DNA from: Neoconidiobolus thromboides FSU 785
Lineage: Eukaryota; Entomophthoromycota; Entomophthoromycetes; Entomophthorales; Neoconidiobolaceae
Reading direction: 5' to 3'
Assembly (NCBI GenBank): GCA_025603075.1
Contig: MU626312.1
Coordinates: 1 to 64,000, forward strand
DNA length: 64,000 bases
In this document: in pieces, positions 34,798 to 45,791 of the stretch
Position numbering within the stretch: the stretch's first letter is position 1
How the letters are laid out: each line of letters begins with the position of its first letter
Notes under the pieces: generated by a model
Database searches by the model: none
What the model saw: the letters and a program-made list of their open reading frames with translations, nothing else
What the model was told of the DNA's origin: nothing
Program-made: the position numbers and the translations under genes

Positions 34798-37700
34798 TTA
34801 AGAATCCAAAAGGAAATTAGTGGCAAGATCAAGATCATTATCATATTTCGCTAAAGCTTCATTAGCTTGTTCAATAGTGAATCCCATTTGCATTAATTCA
34901 GTAACTTTAGAGTCATCAACTTTAAGAGATTCAATAATACCATTAGGTGTTCCAAAACCAGGCTGTGTTTCACTATCCCTTACTTCTGTATCTTGTATTT
35001 CACTATCCCCTACTTCAGTATTTTGTGTTTCTTTATCCTTAACTTGAGTATTTTGCGCTTCATTGCCTTTTACTTCATCCTTTTTTACTTCACTGTTTTG
35101 TTTTTCCATATTTTGTGACTGATCATTGTGTGTTTCATCTCCCTTTTCACTAATAGGTAGGCTTGTGGTTATGATGTCATTTTTCAAATGACTCATATTT
35201 TCATGTGCATCATAATAAACATTAGTAGACTCGGTACGTGATATTGGATTGTTTAGATGACTTGAAGTTGAAGGCATGTGTGCACTGGAAAACGAGTCTT
35301 CGAAGCTATCACCAAATGGATTTGATTTTGGTGAATACTCTTGTGGCAATGGAAAATTACTAATAACACTTGTTTCTCTTTCTGCTATCATAGCGAAGGG
35401 ATCACTATCATCTAACTGAGTAGATAAGAAGCTTGTATCATTATTAGGATCAGGAGTTTGAGCTTCAAAATCAAATTTTTCTGTAATAAATGTTAAGTTT
35501 TCTTTAGTCGGTATCACTTCATCAAAGATTGGTGATTCTAATTGATCAAACAAACCTTGTGGGAAATTATAATTTAAACTTGCCTTTTGAATTCTTTTTT
35601 CTTCAACATCCTCATTATCAATTGATATTACATGAAGGTCATTCATATGTTTATTAAAAAAGGCCAACAATGTCTTTTCATCATTAATGTTTTCTAAATC
35701 AAAATTAATGTGTGATTTATAATTACTAGTTTCAGGTACAGCTATTAATTCATTAATGGATTTTTGAGATGGTGACATATTAGAATTAGGGAGCTCTGTA
35801 ATAGATATCGGTGATAATGGTGGTGATGTAGCTGAAACAACTTCAAATGGTGAAAAAGAAGTCTGAGTTTTACTAGCTGAAGGTGGAGGTGAGAGAGGAG
35901 GGAGGGGGTTATTTTGAGTATGATTTCCTAGTAAAGATTCTGGTTTGGGAGATGTAATTTGATCATCTTTAGAGTTTTCTTTTAGTACCATTTTTACAGT
36001 ATCTTTTTTTATTTCCGATTTAGCTATATCTCTAGAAGAAACAAGATCATCAAATGAAAATGTAGGCTCTAAACTTTGGTTAATATCAACAATATTGTTA
36101 TCCGCAAAAGGATCGTCTTCAGTAAATGAAGTTTCCCCAATGTCCTTTTTTACTTTAGTTGAATCATTTGCCTCTTCTTCTGGCTTTACAGTATTTTTGT
36201 TGTTATCTACTAATGCTAAGAAAGGATCATTCTCCTCTACATTTAAAGACTCTACTTTTTTTACTTGAACTTCTTGACCTTTATTTTCTTCAACTAATGA
36301 CATAAAAGGATCCTCTTCTTCTAAAGCCACTGGATGTTCTGTGATTTCCTTAGCCTTAGTGTCTTCAACTAATGACATAAATGGATCGTTTATATCTCTA
36401 GTATTATTCTCTACTTTTTTACTTTCATTTTCAACAAGAGCAGTGAATGGATCAATTTCATCATTAGCTTCATTTTGTACTTTTGTAGTTTCTGCTATTT
36501 TATTATTTTCTTCAACTTTTTTTTGAGTTTCTAAAATTAACCCTTGTAAATAATGAAGATATTCCTTAGCCATCTTTGATTTCGCCAAGCTTTCTTGAAT
36601 CTTTAGGCTCTCCTCTTCGATCTCTTTTTGTTTATTAAGGCACTGATTTTGTATTTGAGCTAGCTCTTCCTTTTCATTTATAAGTTTAGGTTCTAGATCT
36701 TGAATTTTATTTTGTAAATCCAGCATTTGAGCTTGGGTTAATTGTGTTGAAGTATCAATTTCATTAATTTTTAAAGTGAGTTGTCTTTTCTGTTCTTCTA
36801 AAAACTCAGATTGAGATTCAAGTTTTGCTTTACGTGGACGATGTGAATTGATACTTTCAATTGCGTCTTCGATTTCATTCTTAATTGGATCAATCTCTGC
36901 TTTAAGCTTATCCATATTAACTTTGTTCATGTTGAAACTACTCTCGAATGGTATAGCAGTGTTATAGCTACTAAGTGATGGGGCATTACTTGTATCAAAA
37001 GATAACAGGTCAGATTCATTTATATCTGAAAAAGAAGGCATAGATTTTGATTCAAGGAATGGATCTTAAAAATAGATTTAGATTTGTTCATAATATAATA
37101 AATTAAAATAAAACACCTTGCTTTTTTTGAGGCTCGTTTATCAAAAGATCAAACTCATGTGAACCTGGTAATGATGTTGTAGCTTTTTATATATTAAAAT
37201 GGTAAGTAAATAAGAATGTATTGTGTACCTTTAGAAAAAGAATTAGAATCTCTCATACCAGGAGGAATAAGTGATTTGGGTAACTTCAAAGGGATATCAT
37301 TCCCATTTAGACGATCATAAATTAAATGCATAGCAACTGCAAACTCATCCCTACTTAAACTACCTCTGCTTTTAATATCTGCTAATTCCCTAATAAATGA
37401 TAAATTTAGTTATAAAATTACAAAATAAACTTACCAGATCTCGGCTAAATCGCTATTTGATAGTTTTGATCTAATAAATATTTGATATGCTTCTTGACTG
37501 GACATTCTGGAGAGTGGATTTGAGACAACATTATCAAAGAAAGAGTAGTATTTATTGAGGTCTTGTTTAGATATGTCCCATGTCATATCATTTTTTTCAT
37601 TATAAATAGATGAACTGAATGGTGCATTAGTTGTAGTAGCATAAGGATTCGTTTGAGCTGTAGAAAACTGATTATTAAATGGAGATGTTAATGAAGTTGA

Positions 37701-38791
37701 GTATGAGTTGATGCTTGAATAAGATGGCATATTTCTAAAGTTATTGACGGATACTGGTGGTGAAGGCTGAGTTAATACTTTTACTGCACTCAACGCAGAC
37801 TCTTTGATATCCAAAGGAAGTCTTAACGGAATTTCTGCAATAGTATCATTCATTACATTTTCCATATAGTACATAGCTATAATAAATTCAAATGCTTCAA
37901 GCTGTCCTTTACCTTCTGTATCAGATACGTTCCAAATATCCTTCAATATTTCAACTGGAATATTACTCTTCATCATAATATCTCTTACTGAGTTTCCATC
38001 TAATACATCTTCACCAAATGATGCTTTTTGAAATATTCTATAATATTTTTGGGCATCTGAAAATGGTATCTTACTAAACTTTCTACTATTGCTTGCTAAA
38101 CTATCAAATGGTGAGTTTGAAACTTGATCAAAAGGTGATCGACTAAAACTTCCTCTTGTTGAACGTGATGATGAACGTGATGTTGGTATTATTATTCCAT
38201 CAAAAGTTGGTAATGGACAAGCTAAAAAATCTGATCAATTTTTTATAAATTTATGGGCATAAAAATCTACCTCCACTCAGATGTGATAAAGCTAGTGTTC
38301 TTCCATTTTGAGCCATGGCAATGAGTTTCATAGCAACTTTAAATCCAGGAAAACGCAATAAACCTTCATTTTTTAAATCTGCCATTTGCCAAATCTGAAT
38401 GAGAATTCATGTGATTAGTTTATCATTCTTTTAATTTAATAATTAAATTCAAATTTACTTTTGAAAGGGTACTAGGATCCAAGTTTGACTTTTTAAAATA
38501 AGGGACAGCTTGGTTGCCATCCAAAAAACCTAATTGTTTACCACCCATTTTTTCGAATAAAAAGTCGAATGCTTGTTCTTCAATTGGAGTAAACATCTCT
38601 TTTTTATCCGAATTATTTCCAAAGTCAGGTACATTTAAAGATGGGTTTGAAGAGGCACTTCTACCTATATTGTATCCTTTACCACTTGTTTCACTACCAT
38701 TTGATGGACTCTTTAATAAACTATCTTCAAATAAAAGATCAAATGGCTTATTGCCAATATCACTTGAGGCATATGGGGTTGTTGGTGCCAT
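34798..38791 (-). CDS. EDE1: Ede1/Eps15-like endocytic scaffold with EH domains and UBA
   Basis: Seven or more exons, ATG at 38791-38789, about 1,200 residues. Three EH-domain regions are visible: near residues 70-140 (F-D-F-L-F-E-K-M...F-L-D-G-N-Q), then Y-Y-R-I-F-Q-K...D-I-W-N-V-S-D-T-E-G-K-G-Q-L, and Y-Y-S-F-F-D-N-V...L-A-E-I-W. Such domains bind N-P-F peptides of endocytic adaptors. Next comes a coiled coil (K-A-E-I-D-P-I-K-N-E-I-E...), then four tandem D-P-F-(M/T/L)-(S/A)-L-V units spaced about 25-30 residues, more D-P-F motifs, and finally a UBA domain (V-T-E-L-M-Q-M-G-F-T-I-E-Q-A). This order is that of fungal Ede1, an early clathrin-site organiser at the plasma membrane. A short Glu/Thr/Asn repeat (N-T-E-V-K/G-D) precedes the UBA. 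Confidence 0.92.
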
Positions 38792-40543
38792 GAAATAAAT
38801 AAAGTTTTGAAAGTTTCAATTGATAATTTTAATAACTCTGTTGATTGGTTCAATTAAAGATTCAATTTTTAAAAATCATGTGGCTTATTTGGATTGATGA
38901 AATGGCATGGTAAAATCGATATTGGAATAAACCAAAATATTAAGATGTAAAGAAGCAATTTCAAAGTCAATATTGAATGCAATGAATTGTTGAAAGTGTT
39001 AAAAAGTATTAAATCTTTCATGAAAATAGCTTTAAAAAGTGGTAAGGAACTATATACTTTGAAAAGTTTATTAAAAGGGTTTTCTAAAGTTACTCTACTC
39101 TGCACATTAAAACATTACCAGCCTTTATAAGGGAATGGTAAGAAAAATGTTTTTCAATCGTTAAGTTTCCTTTAACATAGTTTCTGATGTTATCTAGAGA
39201 TAAATATGTAAAATTTAAAGTTATACTATAAAGCCAATAAATTTATATAACAAAAACACTTGAATACTTTTGTAAATTCTAATATAATACACTTAGGAAT
39301 GTCATTTTCGGTTTCAGTTTATCCGTTCTTTTTATTGCTATGTAAACTTAAAAGTTAATGTTAAATATTGAAACAAAAAAACGTCAACATATATAAAAGT
39401 GCACTTATGTCTCAATATTTTTATTTAAAATGAAAATTGGCACTTTAGCTTGTACTTTAATAGCTGCATTATGCTAAATAATTTTATAAAGATATCTAAT
39501 AAACTCTCTAATAAAAATAAACTCCTATCATGGTGATATAAAACTAACATGATAGATTATGCATCACTAAAAAATCAATAATCGTTAATTTTTATGGCGT
39601 TGTCACATAGTAACTTAAAATATACTGCTAAGTTAAGGAAACTCCAATGTTACAAATGCTACAGCATTCGAAAGCCTTGATTAAATTCTGTTTTAATAAT
39701 TTTTCAATAATTTTAAAGCAGCTTAAAATTTGAAAATCATTGGCTTGACTTTAACAAAAATAATAGAAATAGTTTATTATGTTTATTATTGAATACAGCT
39801 ATTTAAATTTGTATGTAAAATAATTTGACTATAAAGATTTGATTTTTATTGTTACTATTTTTTTTAATGAATTGTACTTTAACTAGTTATTTATTATAAA
39901 TCAATATAATATATATATAATGACTAACTAGTAATTAACTATAATTGTTATTGATTACAACATTAGTTACTTGATTATTTTAACTAAATTCAAGCAACAA
40001 AGAATGTGACAATGAATTCATTAATTCAACCTGGATTATTTTTAAACAAATTTTAAAATAAACTACATATTCAATAAACCTTAAATGAAAATATAGATTT
40101 GGTTTAATATAAATAATATACTCTATTTAATTAAGAGTAATAATATATTAATAGAATCATTAATTAAACTATTTAAAAACTAGAAAATTAATTGATTTTC
40201 TATAGTTTTAATTTTGCCAAATGTTTTAAGCTACAAATTAATAACGCAAGAGCCAATTAAATGAATTCAGGCCTATTTAGCCAAGATTGAGTAAAGCAGC
40301 ACAACAAATAAAAAACGTGGTAAATTCATAAAAAATTGAAAAATATCAAACAGTTAATGAAATAAACTCAAAATACAACGGTATTAAAAAAGATAATATC
40401 GTTACTATCAGGTTGTAGGAAATTTAATTTTGTGATACTTATCCTTTCTTATATTATTTATTAAAAATTCCTTTATTTCTCTCTTTCATAATTATTATTT
40501 TTCTTTAGACTCTTAAAATTAATTTTATTTCTTTAAAAATCTC
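38792..40543. other. Divergent intergenic, 1.75 kb
   Basis: Lies between Ede1 (-) and Chs7 (+). Contains a TATA-like TATATAAAAGTGC near 39390-39402 and a 15-codon signal-peptide-like frame at 39430-39477 (listed separately). It also holds a short hairpin with exact 8-bp arms CTATCATG/CATGATAG at 39525-39555. Otherwise AT-rich with no gene found. Confidence 0.55.
39430..39477 (+). pseudogene. Signal-peptide-like remnant with a TATA box
   Basis: An ATG at about 39430 opens M-K-I-G-T-L-A-C-T-L-I-A-A-L-C before a stop. A TATATAAAAG element lies about 35 bp upstream, at a plausible promoter distance. The 15 residues look like the first part of a secretion signal, with no continuing frame or exon that I could find. 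It may be the relic of a small secreted protein gene, or the first exon of one whose later exons I did not recognise. Confidence 0.25.
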
Positions 40544-41721
40544 ATGATTCAATTCGGTCGTTATTTTGGGTTATGTGAAAATGCCCCTCTACCATTATGT
40601 CCTTTAGTTGAAAAGCCTCACTTAAATGGTCCTTTATGTTATGCTAGATCTATAGAAATTAACTCTACGCTAATCTTCCAACCAGCTACTTTAGCCATGC
40701 AAATAGTAGCTTTATTAATGACAATAGTTATGATCTATCATATAAAAACAAAGTATACTGCTGTTGGTAAGTTAATGAATATTAATAGCTTATATGTTAA
40801 CTTTATTAATGTTATTTATTTAGGTCGAAAAGAAATGGTTTTATTTTTCTATCTTTATTTGTTAACGATTGTTATGGAATTTATTGTTGTTTCTGGGTTA
40901 GTAGCAACCGCATCACCTGCCTACCCATTTTTAGTGGCCGGGTATTATGGGTTAATATCAGCTTGTTTATTTAGTTTAATGCTAAACGGGTTTGTTGGGT
41001 TTCAATTTGCTGAAGATGGTACTTTTTGGTCTTTGTGGGTAATATATCTTATTTATTATTAATATAAAAACACTAATTTATTTCTTAAAGACAATAAGAG
41101 TATTAAGTTTTGTAGTATTTGGATTAAGTTATTTTGTTGCAGTTGGTACCTTTCTAAACATTGGTTTTAGTTCAACTTCCCCAACAGTACTTTGGATTTG
41201 GATGTACATATTTCAAGGTTTATCTATCTTAATTTATTCAGTATTGCAAATTATTTTAGTTGTAAACACTTTAGACGATTTATGGCCAATTGGTAATATA
41301 AAATATTAAACAATAATAGAATTGTTTATACTAATGTTTTTTAGGCAACGTTATCCTTGGTTTACTTTTATTTATTTCAGGACAAATAATATTACATATT
41401 TTATCACCACGTATATGTGATTATATGGGACATTATATTGATGGTTTCTTTTTTGAAGTGATATGTACATTATTATCAGTGATGATGGTTTATAAATATT
41501 GGGATTCAATTACAAAAGAAGATTTAGAATTTTCGGTATCTGGAAATCAAAACGTTTGGGAAGTTAAAGAACTATTAGAAGATATGGAAGATACTTATGA
41601 TCCCTCTGATTTCAAACCTATACAATCTAGTCCTTATTCCTATTATCAATTATCGTCTAATAAGTCTTTTACTAAAGATTTTAATCAAAATTTATTCAAT
41701 TCTAATAATTATCATACTTAA
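40544..41721 (+). CDS. CHS7: Chitin synthase export chaperone
   Basis: Four exons, ATG at 40544 and TAA at 41719-41721, about 330 residues. Chs7 is an ER membrane protein needed for chitin synthase Chs3 to leave the ER; it is fungus-specific and so supports the organism call. The N-terminus F-G-x-x-F-G-L-C-E-N-A-P-L-P-L-C-P-L-V is diagnostic, followed by seven hydrophobic segments. Joined exons restore K-Y-T-A-V-G-R-K-E-M and G-T-F-W-S-L-W-T-I-R-V-L-S. The conserved block L-D-D-L-W-P-I-G-N-V and the C-terminal Y-W-D-S-I-T-K-E-D-L match the family. The tail is Ser/Asn/Tyr-rich. Confidence 0.96.
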
Positions 41722-41897
41722 ATCAGGATCACACATATGTTCTATTCTGTTTCCTTTTAAAATTAATCTAAATAAAATTATATTAATGTAATAAATATCT
41801 TTGTTATTCTAAGTAATATTTTTCAAGTAAGAGAGAACTAAAAAAGGAAATTAAATTAAAAAATATTGAATAAGATTACCAATTTTAATAATGAAAC

Positions 41898-42284
41898 TTA
41901 AAGGTTGTTTTTCAACAATTGAACTTTTAAGGAAGGCAAATCCGATTTTGTTAACTTAGGGCATTTGACAATAAGGAGACCTTGTTGAATAAAGGCATGT
42001 ACTTTGGAAAGACAAATCTTATCAGCAGGTAGATCTACATTATATTTAAATGCCTCCTTCTCATTAATATTGCTCTTTCTATTATTGATTTCCTCCTCAT
42101 CTTCCTCCTCTTTTGCTTTATCTGCTGATATTTTTAATGTGCCATGATCAATATTGATATCAATATCATCATTTTCGAATCCTGGTAATTTTACTTGAAA
42201 ATAATAAGAGTTGGCAGATTCTGCCCATTGGTGTGGATATTTGGTGGCCATAGTTTTATATAATAAAAATGGAATAGTCATCAA
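41898..42284 (-). CDS. Small heat shock protein (HSP20/alpha-crystallin) with acidic insert
   Basis: Single exon. Either ATG at 42284 (128 residues) or the internal ATG at about 42251 (M-A-T-K-Y-P-H-Q-W) may be used; the latter starts the recognisable domain. Alpha-crystallin blocks: Y-Y-F-Q-V-K-L-P-G-F-E-N-D-D-I-D-I-N-I, then G-T-L-K-I-S-A-D, and near the end V-H-A-F-I-Q-Q-G-L-L-I-V-K-C-P-K in place of the usual A-x-L-x-N-G-V-L. Between them is an acidic/Asn-rich loop (E-E-E-D-E-E-E-I-N-N-R). A TATA-like element (AGTATATAAAC on the minus strand) sits about 20 bp before the first ATG. Chaperones of this family hold unfolding proteins in large cytosolic oligomers. Confidence 0.82.
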   Translation of the reverse strand: MMTIPFLLYKTMATKYPHQWAESANSYYFQVKLPGFENDDIDINIDHGTLKISADKAKEEEDEEEINNRKSNINEKEAFKYNVDLPADKICLSKVHAFIQQGLLIVKCPKLTKSDLPSLKVQLLKNNL

Positions 42285-42622
42285 CTTTATTCTAGTTTAT
42301 ATACTTTATCCTTTTATTACTACGTAATACTTTATGTTCTTATTATTATCCCTTGTTTTTTGTTTTGTTTAATTAGTTAGATTATTATGAGTTATTCTTG
42401 AGGTGAAACAAGGGATGATTTATTACTGTCTTATTAAAAGTAAAGTAACAAAAATTAGAAGCTAAATGGTAGCTATTAATAATATTTACATATTTATTAT
42501 GAATGTTTTAAGCATTATTAGTGATATTCTACAGTTTATACATAGTTTGATACTTGGATAAAAAAATGCATTAAGTGCTTTGATATAAAAAGAAAAGTAT
42601 TATTACAAAGTAGAGTTTAATT
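42285..42622. other. Divergent intergenic, 0.34 kb
   Basis: Upstream regions of the first HSP20 gene (-) and MLH3 (+). Includes TTCTTGAGGTGAAAC at 42395-42409, a weak match to heat shock pentamers. Not enough to call a heat shock element. Confidence 0.4.
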
Positions 42623-45064
42623 ATGGATCATAAAATAATAAATGTTTTGAGCGATAAAGATAAAAGAGAAATAGAATCCTCATTATTTATATATGATCTG
42701 AATCAATGTTTAAAAAAACTCTTGGAAATAAGTAAATACAACACTATTACTGTTACTGCTTTTATTCTATTTAATAGGTATCGATTCACATGCCTCAAAA
42801 ATTAATATAGAATTGATATTAAACCCTTTGACCTTAAAAATCAGTGATAATGGAAATGGAATCAAACTTTCAGATATGAAAAATATCAACAACTTCGAAA
42901 GTACTATTGTTAGTTTAATTTATTCATTATCTAACATAATTTTTTTAAGGTCATAGTTCAACTTACAATAATGATAGTAGTCTATATTTTAATCACTATA
43001 AAAAAAGTAAAGAATTATAGTAATATCTTTTCAAAATATAATAAAATTTTAGTTTTTTATTGTATTTCAAACGTTGCTCATTTGAAAATTATTAGTAGAG
43101 TTGAGCCATTCTATATGGCCTATAAGGTTGATGTTGGGGTATCTCTTTATCAAATAAATCAACTTGGATCTAATAAATTCTAGCTTGAGGCCATATCTTC
43201 TACAGTTATTTCAAATGTTTCAACAGAACTAAAGCGTGGTACTATCATTGTAGTAACCAAGTTATTTGATAATGTATAAACGTAAATTGAAACATCAAAG
43301 CTAACTTCTAGTAGATTCCAGTAAGAAAAAAAGCAATATATAATGAATTGGATAAAAATATAAGCAACCTTCAAGATACTATAAAGATGTATGCCTCTAT
43401 TTTTTATAATATCGAGTTTCATTTTGATTATAACAGCAAAGAAGTCCTTAATTATAATAAAGTATTTCTATTAATATTAAATACAAAGTTTACTTATTAT
43501 GAAGGATAACGATATTAAGAGGAGATTTCAAAAAATAATCAATCTAGATCAAGAAAAAGTATATAAATTAAATAATATTAAAAATATATTAATAGTTAGG
43601 ATATCATAGAAGTAACATATAAATGTCATGAAAATAAAATTCAAGTATTATTATCGATTAAAACATTTCTATCAAAGGTTTGTTAATACAATCAGCTATC
43701 AATATGCTAAAACTATTGTAGAAATATCAATTCACATGTTTGTTTTGTCGTAATATTAAAATACTAATGAGTTGTTTTAGTTATAAACAAGAGACTTGTT
43801 AATATTCCGGAAATAACAACTATTGTAAATAATAAGTTAAAGCTTCTTAAGGTTTGTTCATTATTCTGTTTTATTATACTTAGTATTTATTTCATGTTAG
43901 GATCAAAAAAAAGGTTGAGAAATAGAAGATATAGAAGATATAACTTAGTTTTTTTATAGGAAGACATTTGGCCTATTTGATTTCAATTAAAACTAATATC
44001 CCTGATTTATATTATAAAATAGGGGATGAATATCAATGCTTATTGAGAAAAGAGGTTGGTTTATTTAAAAATAATTAAGCTAAACTTGAATATAGGAAGT
44101 GTTTGTAATGCAACAGCTTGTATATAATACGCTATCTATTTTGTGCAATAATGAAACATTGGTTCAAATAAGAAATTCCTTATTACATAACACCGTTGTA
44201 GTATATTATAAACATTTTCTATTTTCATTATTCAATAATATTTTAGGAACCAAAAGAACAAAATACAACATTAGGGCAGCGATATGAAGCAAACAAAAAT
44301 AGTATGTTAAATTTAGATAAAAATATATTTAAATCAATTAAGGCGGTTGGACAAGTTGATACTAAGTATATATTAGGCTATATCAATAAATTGAAGGAAG
44401 GTATAAATAAAACATTCATAATGATAGATCAACATGCTGCTCATGAAAGAATAAGGTTTGAATGGTTTAATGAGAATTTAAAATCTAAAAACAACGAATG
44501 TTTAATATTAAATCCAGCAATAATAATTAAACATAATATAGCAGAAAATGATATACAAAATACACAAAGCTTTAATAAAATGATGAAGGGTTATGGGTTT
44601 ACCTTAAAAATAGAGAATAACACAATAATATTATATGAAATTCCAATCTTTCTTTATAGCATCATAGATAAATTAGACTCTACTACTAAATCAAATGTCT
44701 TAAATGGCCAAATTCAAAATCTTACTTTTCATTTATTAGAAGATATTAAAAACTTCATAATGAATGAAGATGGCTTTAATTTGTCTATAATACCATCTAT
44801 TAATGAATTTAGTGCAACATTTGCTTGTAAAGGTGACTAATAATATCTGTCTTATTATCATCATTGATATTGATCTTGTTTTAGGCGCAATTAAATTTGG
44901 CGACAAGTTAAGTACTGAGCAATGTCAACACATAATAGATCAGTTAAGTTTAGTTAAATTTCCATTTATATGTGCTCATGGGAGGTAAACAATGATTTTA
45001 TATAAAATGTTATAATTATTAAATAGTGATATAGAAATACAATGTATGTTGTAGGATCTTTTAA
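42623..45064 (+). CDS. MLH3: DNA mismatch repair/crossover protein MLH3, 16 exons
   Basis: Read as single frames this locus looks broken, but 16 exons join with fully consistent phase into about 574 residues; introns are 31-70 bp. Landmarks: L-N-Q-C-L-K-K-L-L-E-I|S-I-D-S-H-A-S-K, S-D-N-G-N-G-I, R-G-T-I-I-V-V-T-K-L-F-D-N|I-P-V-R-K-K, C-L-F-C|L-I-N-K-R-L-V, then the C-terminal endonuclease domain with D-Q-H-A-A-H-E-R-I-R-F-E, A-C-K|G-A-I-K-F and F-P-F-I-C-A-H-G-R. The A-I-K-F and C-A-H-G-R wording points to MLH3 rather than PMS1. With MLH1 it forms MutL-gamma, which nicks DNA in meiotic crossover resolution and in repair. Several ATP-site residues are changed (see findings). The last intron is ambiguous, but every option ends within a few residues of C-A-H-G-(R/S). 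The protein is short for MLH3, mainly through a reduced linker. Confidence 0.85.
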
Positions 45065-45185
45065 ATGAAACTTTTTAAATAAAATTTGAAGCCTATAAAT
45101 AAATTTTGTAATTGAATACAAATTAAATTGAAATTTAAAGAGAAAAAGAAAATAAATATGATACTATTTATTGCCTAGCTCTTAT

Positions 45186-45791
45186 TTAAAGACGAGATTT
45201 ACCAAGGGAAATGGGACGAGCACCTTGGGTTTGAGCATTTGGTTGTTTTGGGAATTTAACAGTAAGTACACCATTATCAGTGTTGGCTTGAATGTCATCT
45301 ACCTTAACACGGGAAGTAGGTACAGGGAAAGATAAGTAGAAGCGATTGGCAAAAGAGTTATATTGAGAATAATTGGTAAGTGGATATGGAGTATTTAAAT
45401 CTTGATATTGAGAATAAGTTTGGGCAGAGTAAAAGCTATTAGAACCAGCTTGTTGATATTGATTATTATTATTATTACTAAATAATGATCCTAATCCATG
45501 CCCTTGTTGTTGACCTTGTTGTTGTTGATTATTAAATTGATTAGAATTATATTCAACACCAGCTTCGATAGTAATTAAAGGATTAGATGGATCACCAGTA
45601 GCATCATCAACTTTAACATTAATTTCTTTTTCAGTTAAACCTGGTAAAGCTACTTTTAAATAATAAACATGATTATCTTCAATCCATTTGGTTTGTACAA
45701 CAGCAGCGGAATAATTAAAGTAATCATTGTTTAAATTATTATCAGTTTGATTTTGGTTACTACCAAATAAATTTTTTAAGCCAAGAGTCAT
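45186..45791 (-). CDS. Small heat shock protein (HSP20/alpha-crystallin) with Gln/Asn-rich insert
   Basis: Single exon, 201 residues, ATG at 45791-45789. Alpha-crystallin blocks flank an insert: K-W-I-E-D-N-H-V-Y-Y-L-K-V-A-L-P-G-L-T-E-K-E-I-N-V-K-V before it, and F-Y-L-S-F-P-V-P-T-S-R-V-K-V-D-D-I-Q-A and N-G-V-L-T-V-K-F-P-K after it. The insert, about 70 residues, is rich in Gln, Asn, Gly, Ser and Tyr (H-G-L-G-S-L-F-S, runs of Q and N) and resembles a prion-like low-complexity segment. The tail R-P-I-S-L-G carries an I-x-L-type oligomerisation motif. A TATA-like TTATATATAAC lies about 40 bp before the ATG. Lower A+T content than neighbours fits strong expression. Confidence 0.9.
   Translation of the reverse strand: MTLGLKNLFGSNQNQTDNNLNNDYFNYSAAVVQTKWIEDNHVYYLKVALPGLTEKEINVKVDDATGDPSNPLITIEAGVEYNSNQFNNQQQQGQQQGHGLGSLFSNNNNNQYQQAGSNSFYSAQTYSQYQDLNTPYPLTNYSQYNSFANRFYLSFPVPTSRVKVDDIQANTDNGVLTVKFPKQPNAQTQGARPISLGKSRL

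Noticed and set aside
42395-42409. Possible heat shock element upstream of the first HSP20 gene.
   Set aside because: Only one perfect TTC pentamer with imperfect inverted neighbours; below what I would call.
42623-44300. MLH3 region first judged a pseudogene because of in-frame stops and an apparent frameshift after L-F-D-N.
   Set aside because: A short intron ending at 43314 restores L-F-D-N|I-P-V-R-K-K, and similar short introns resolve every other stop with consistent phase.
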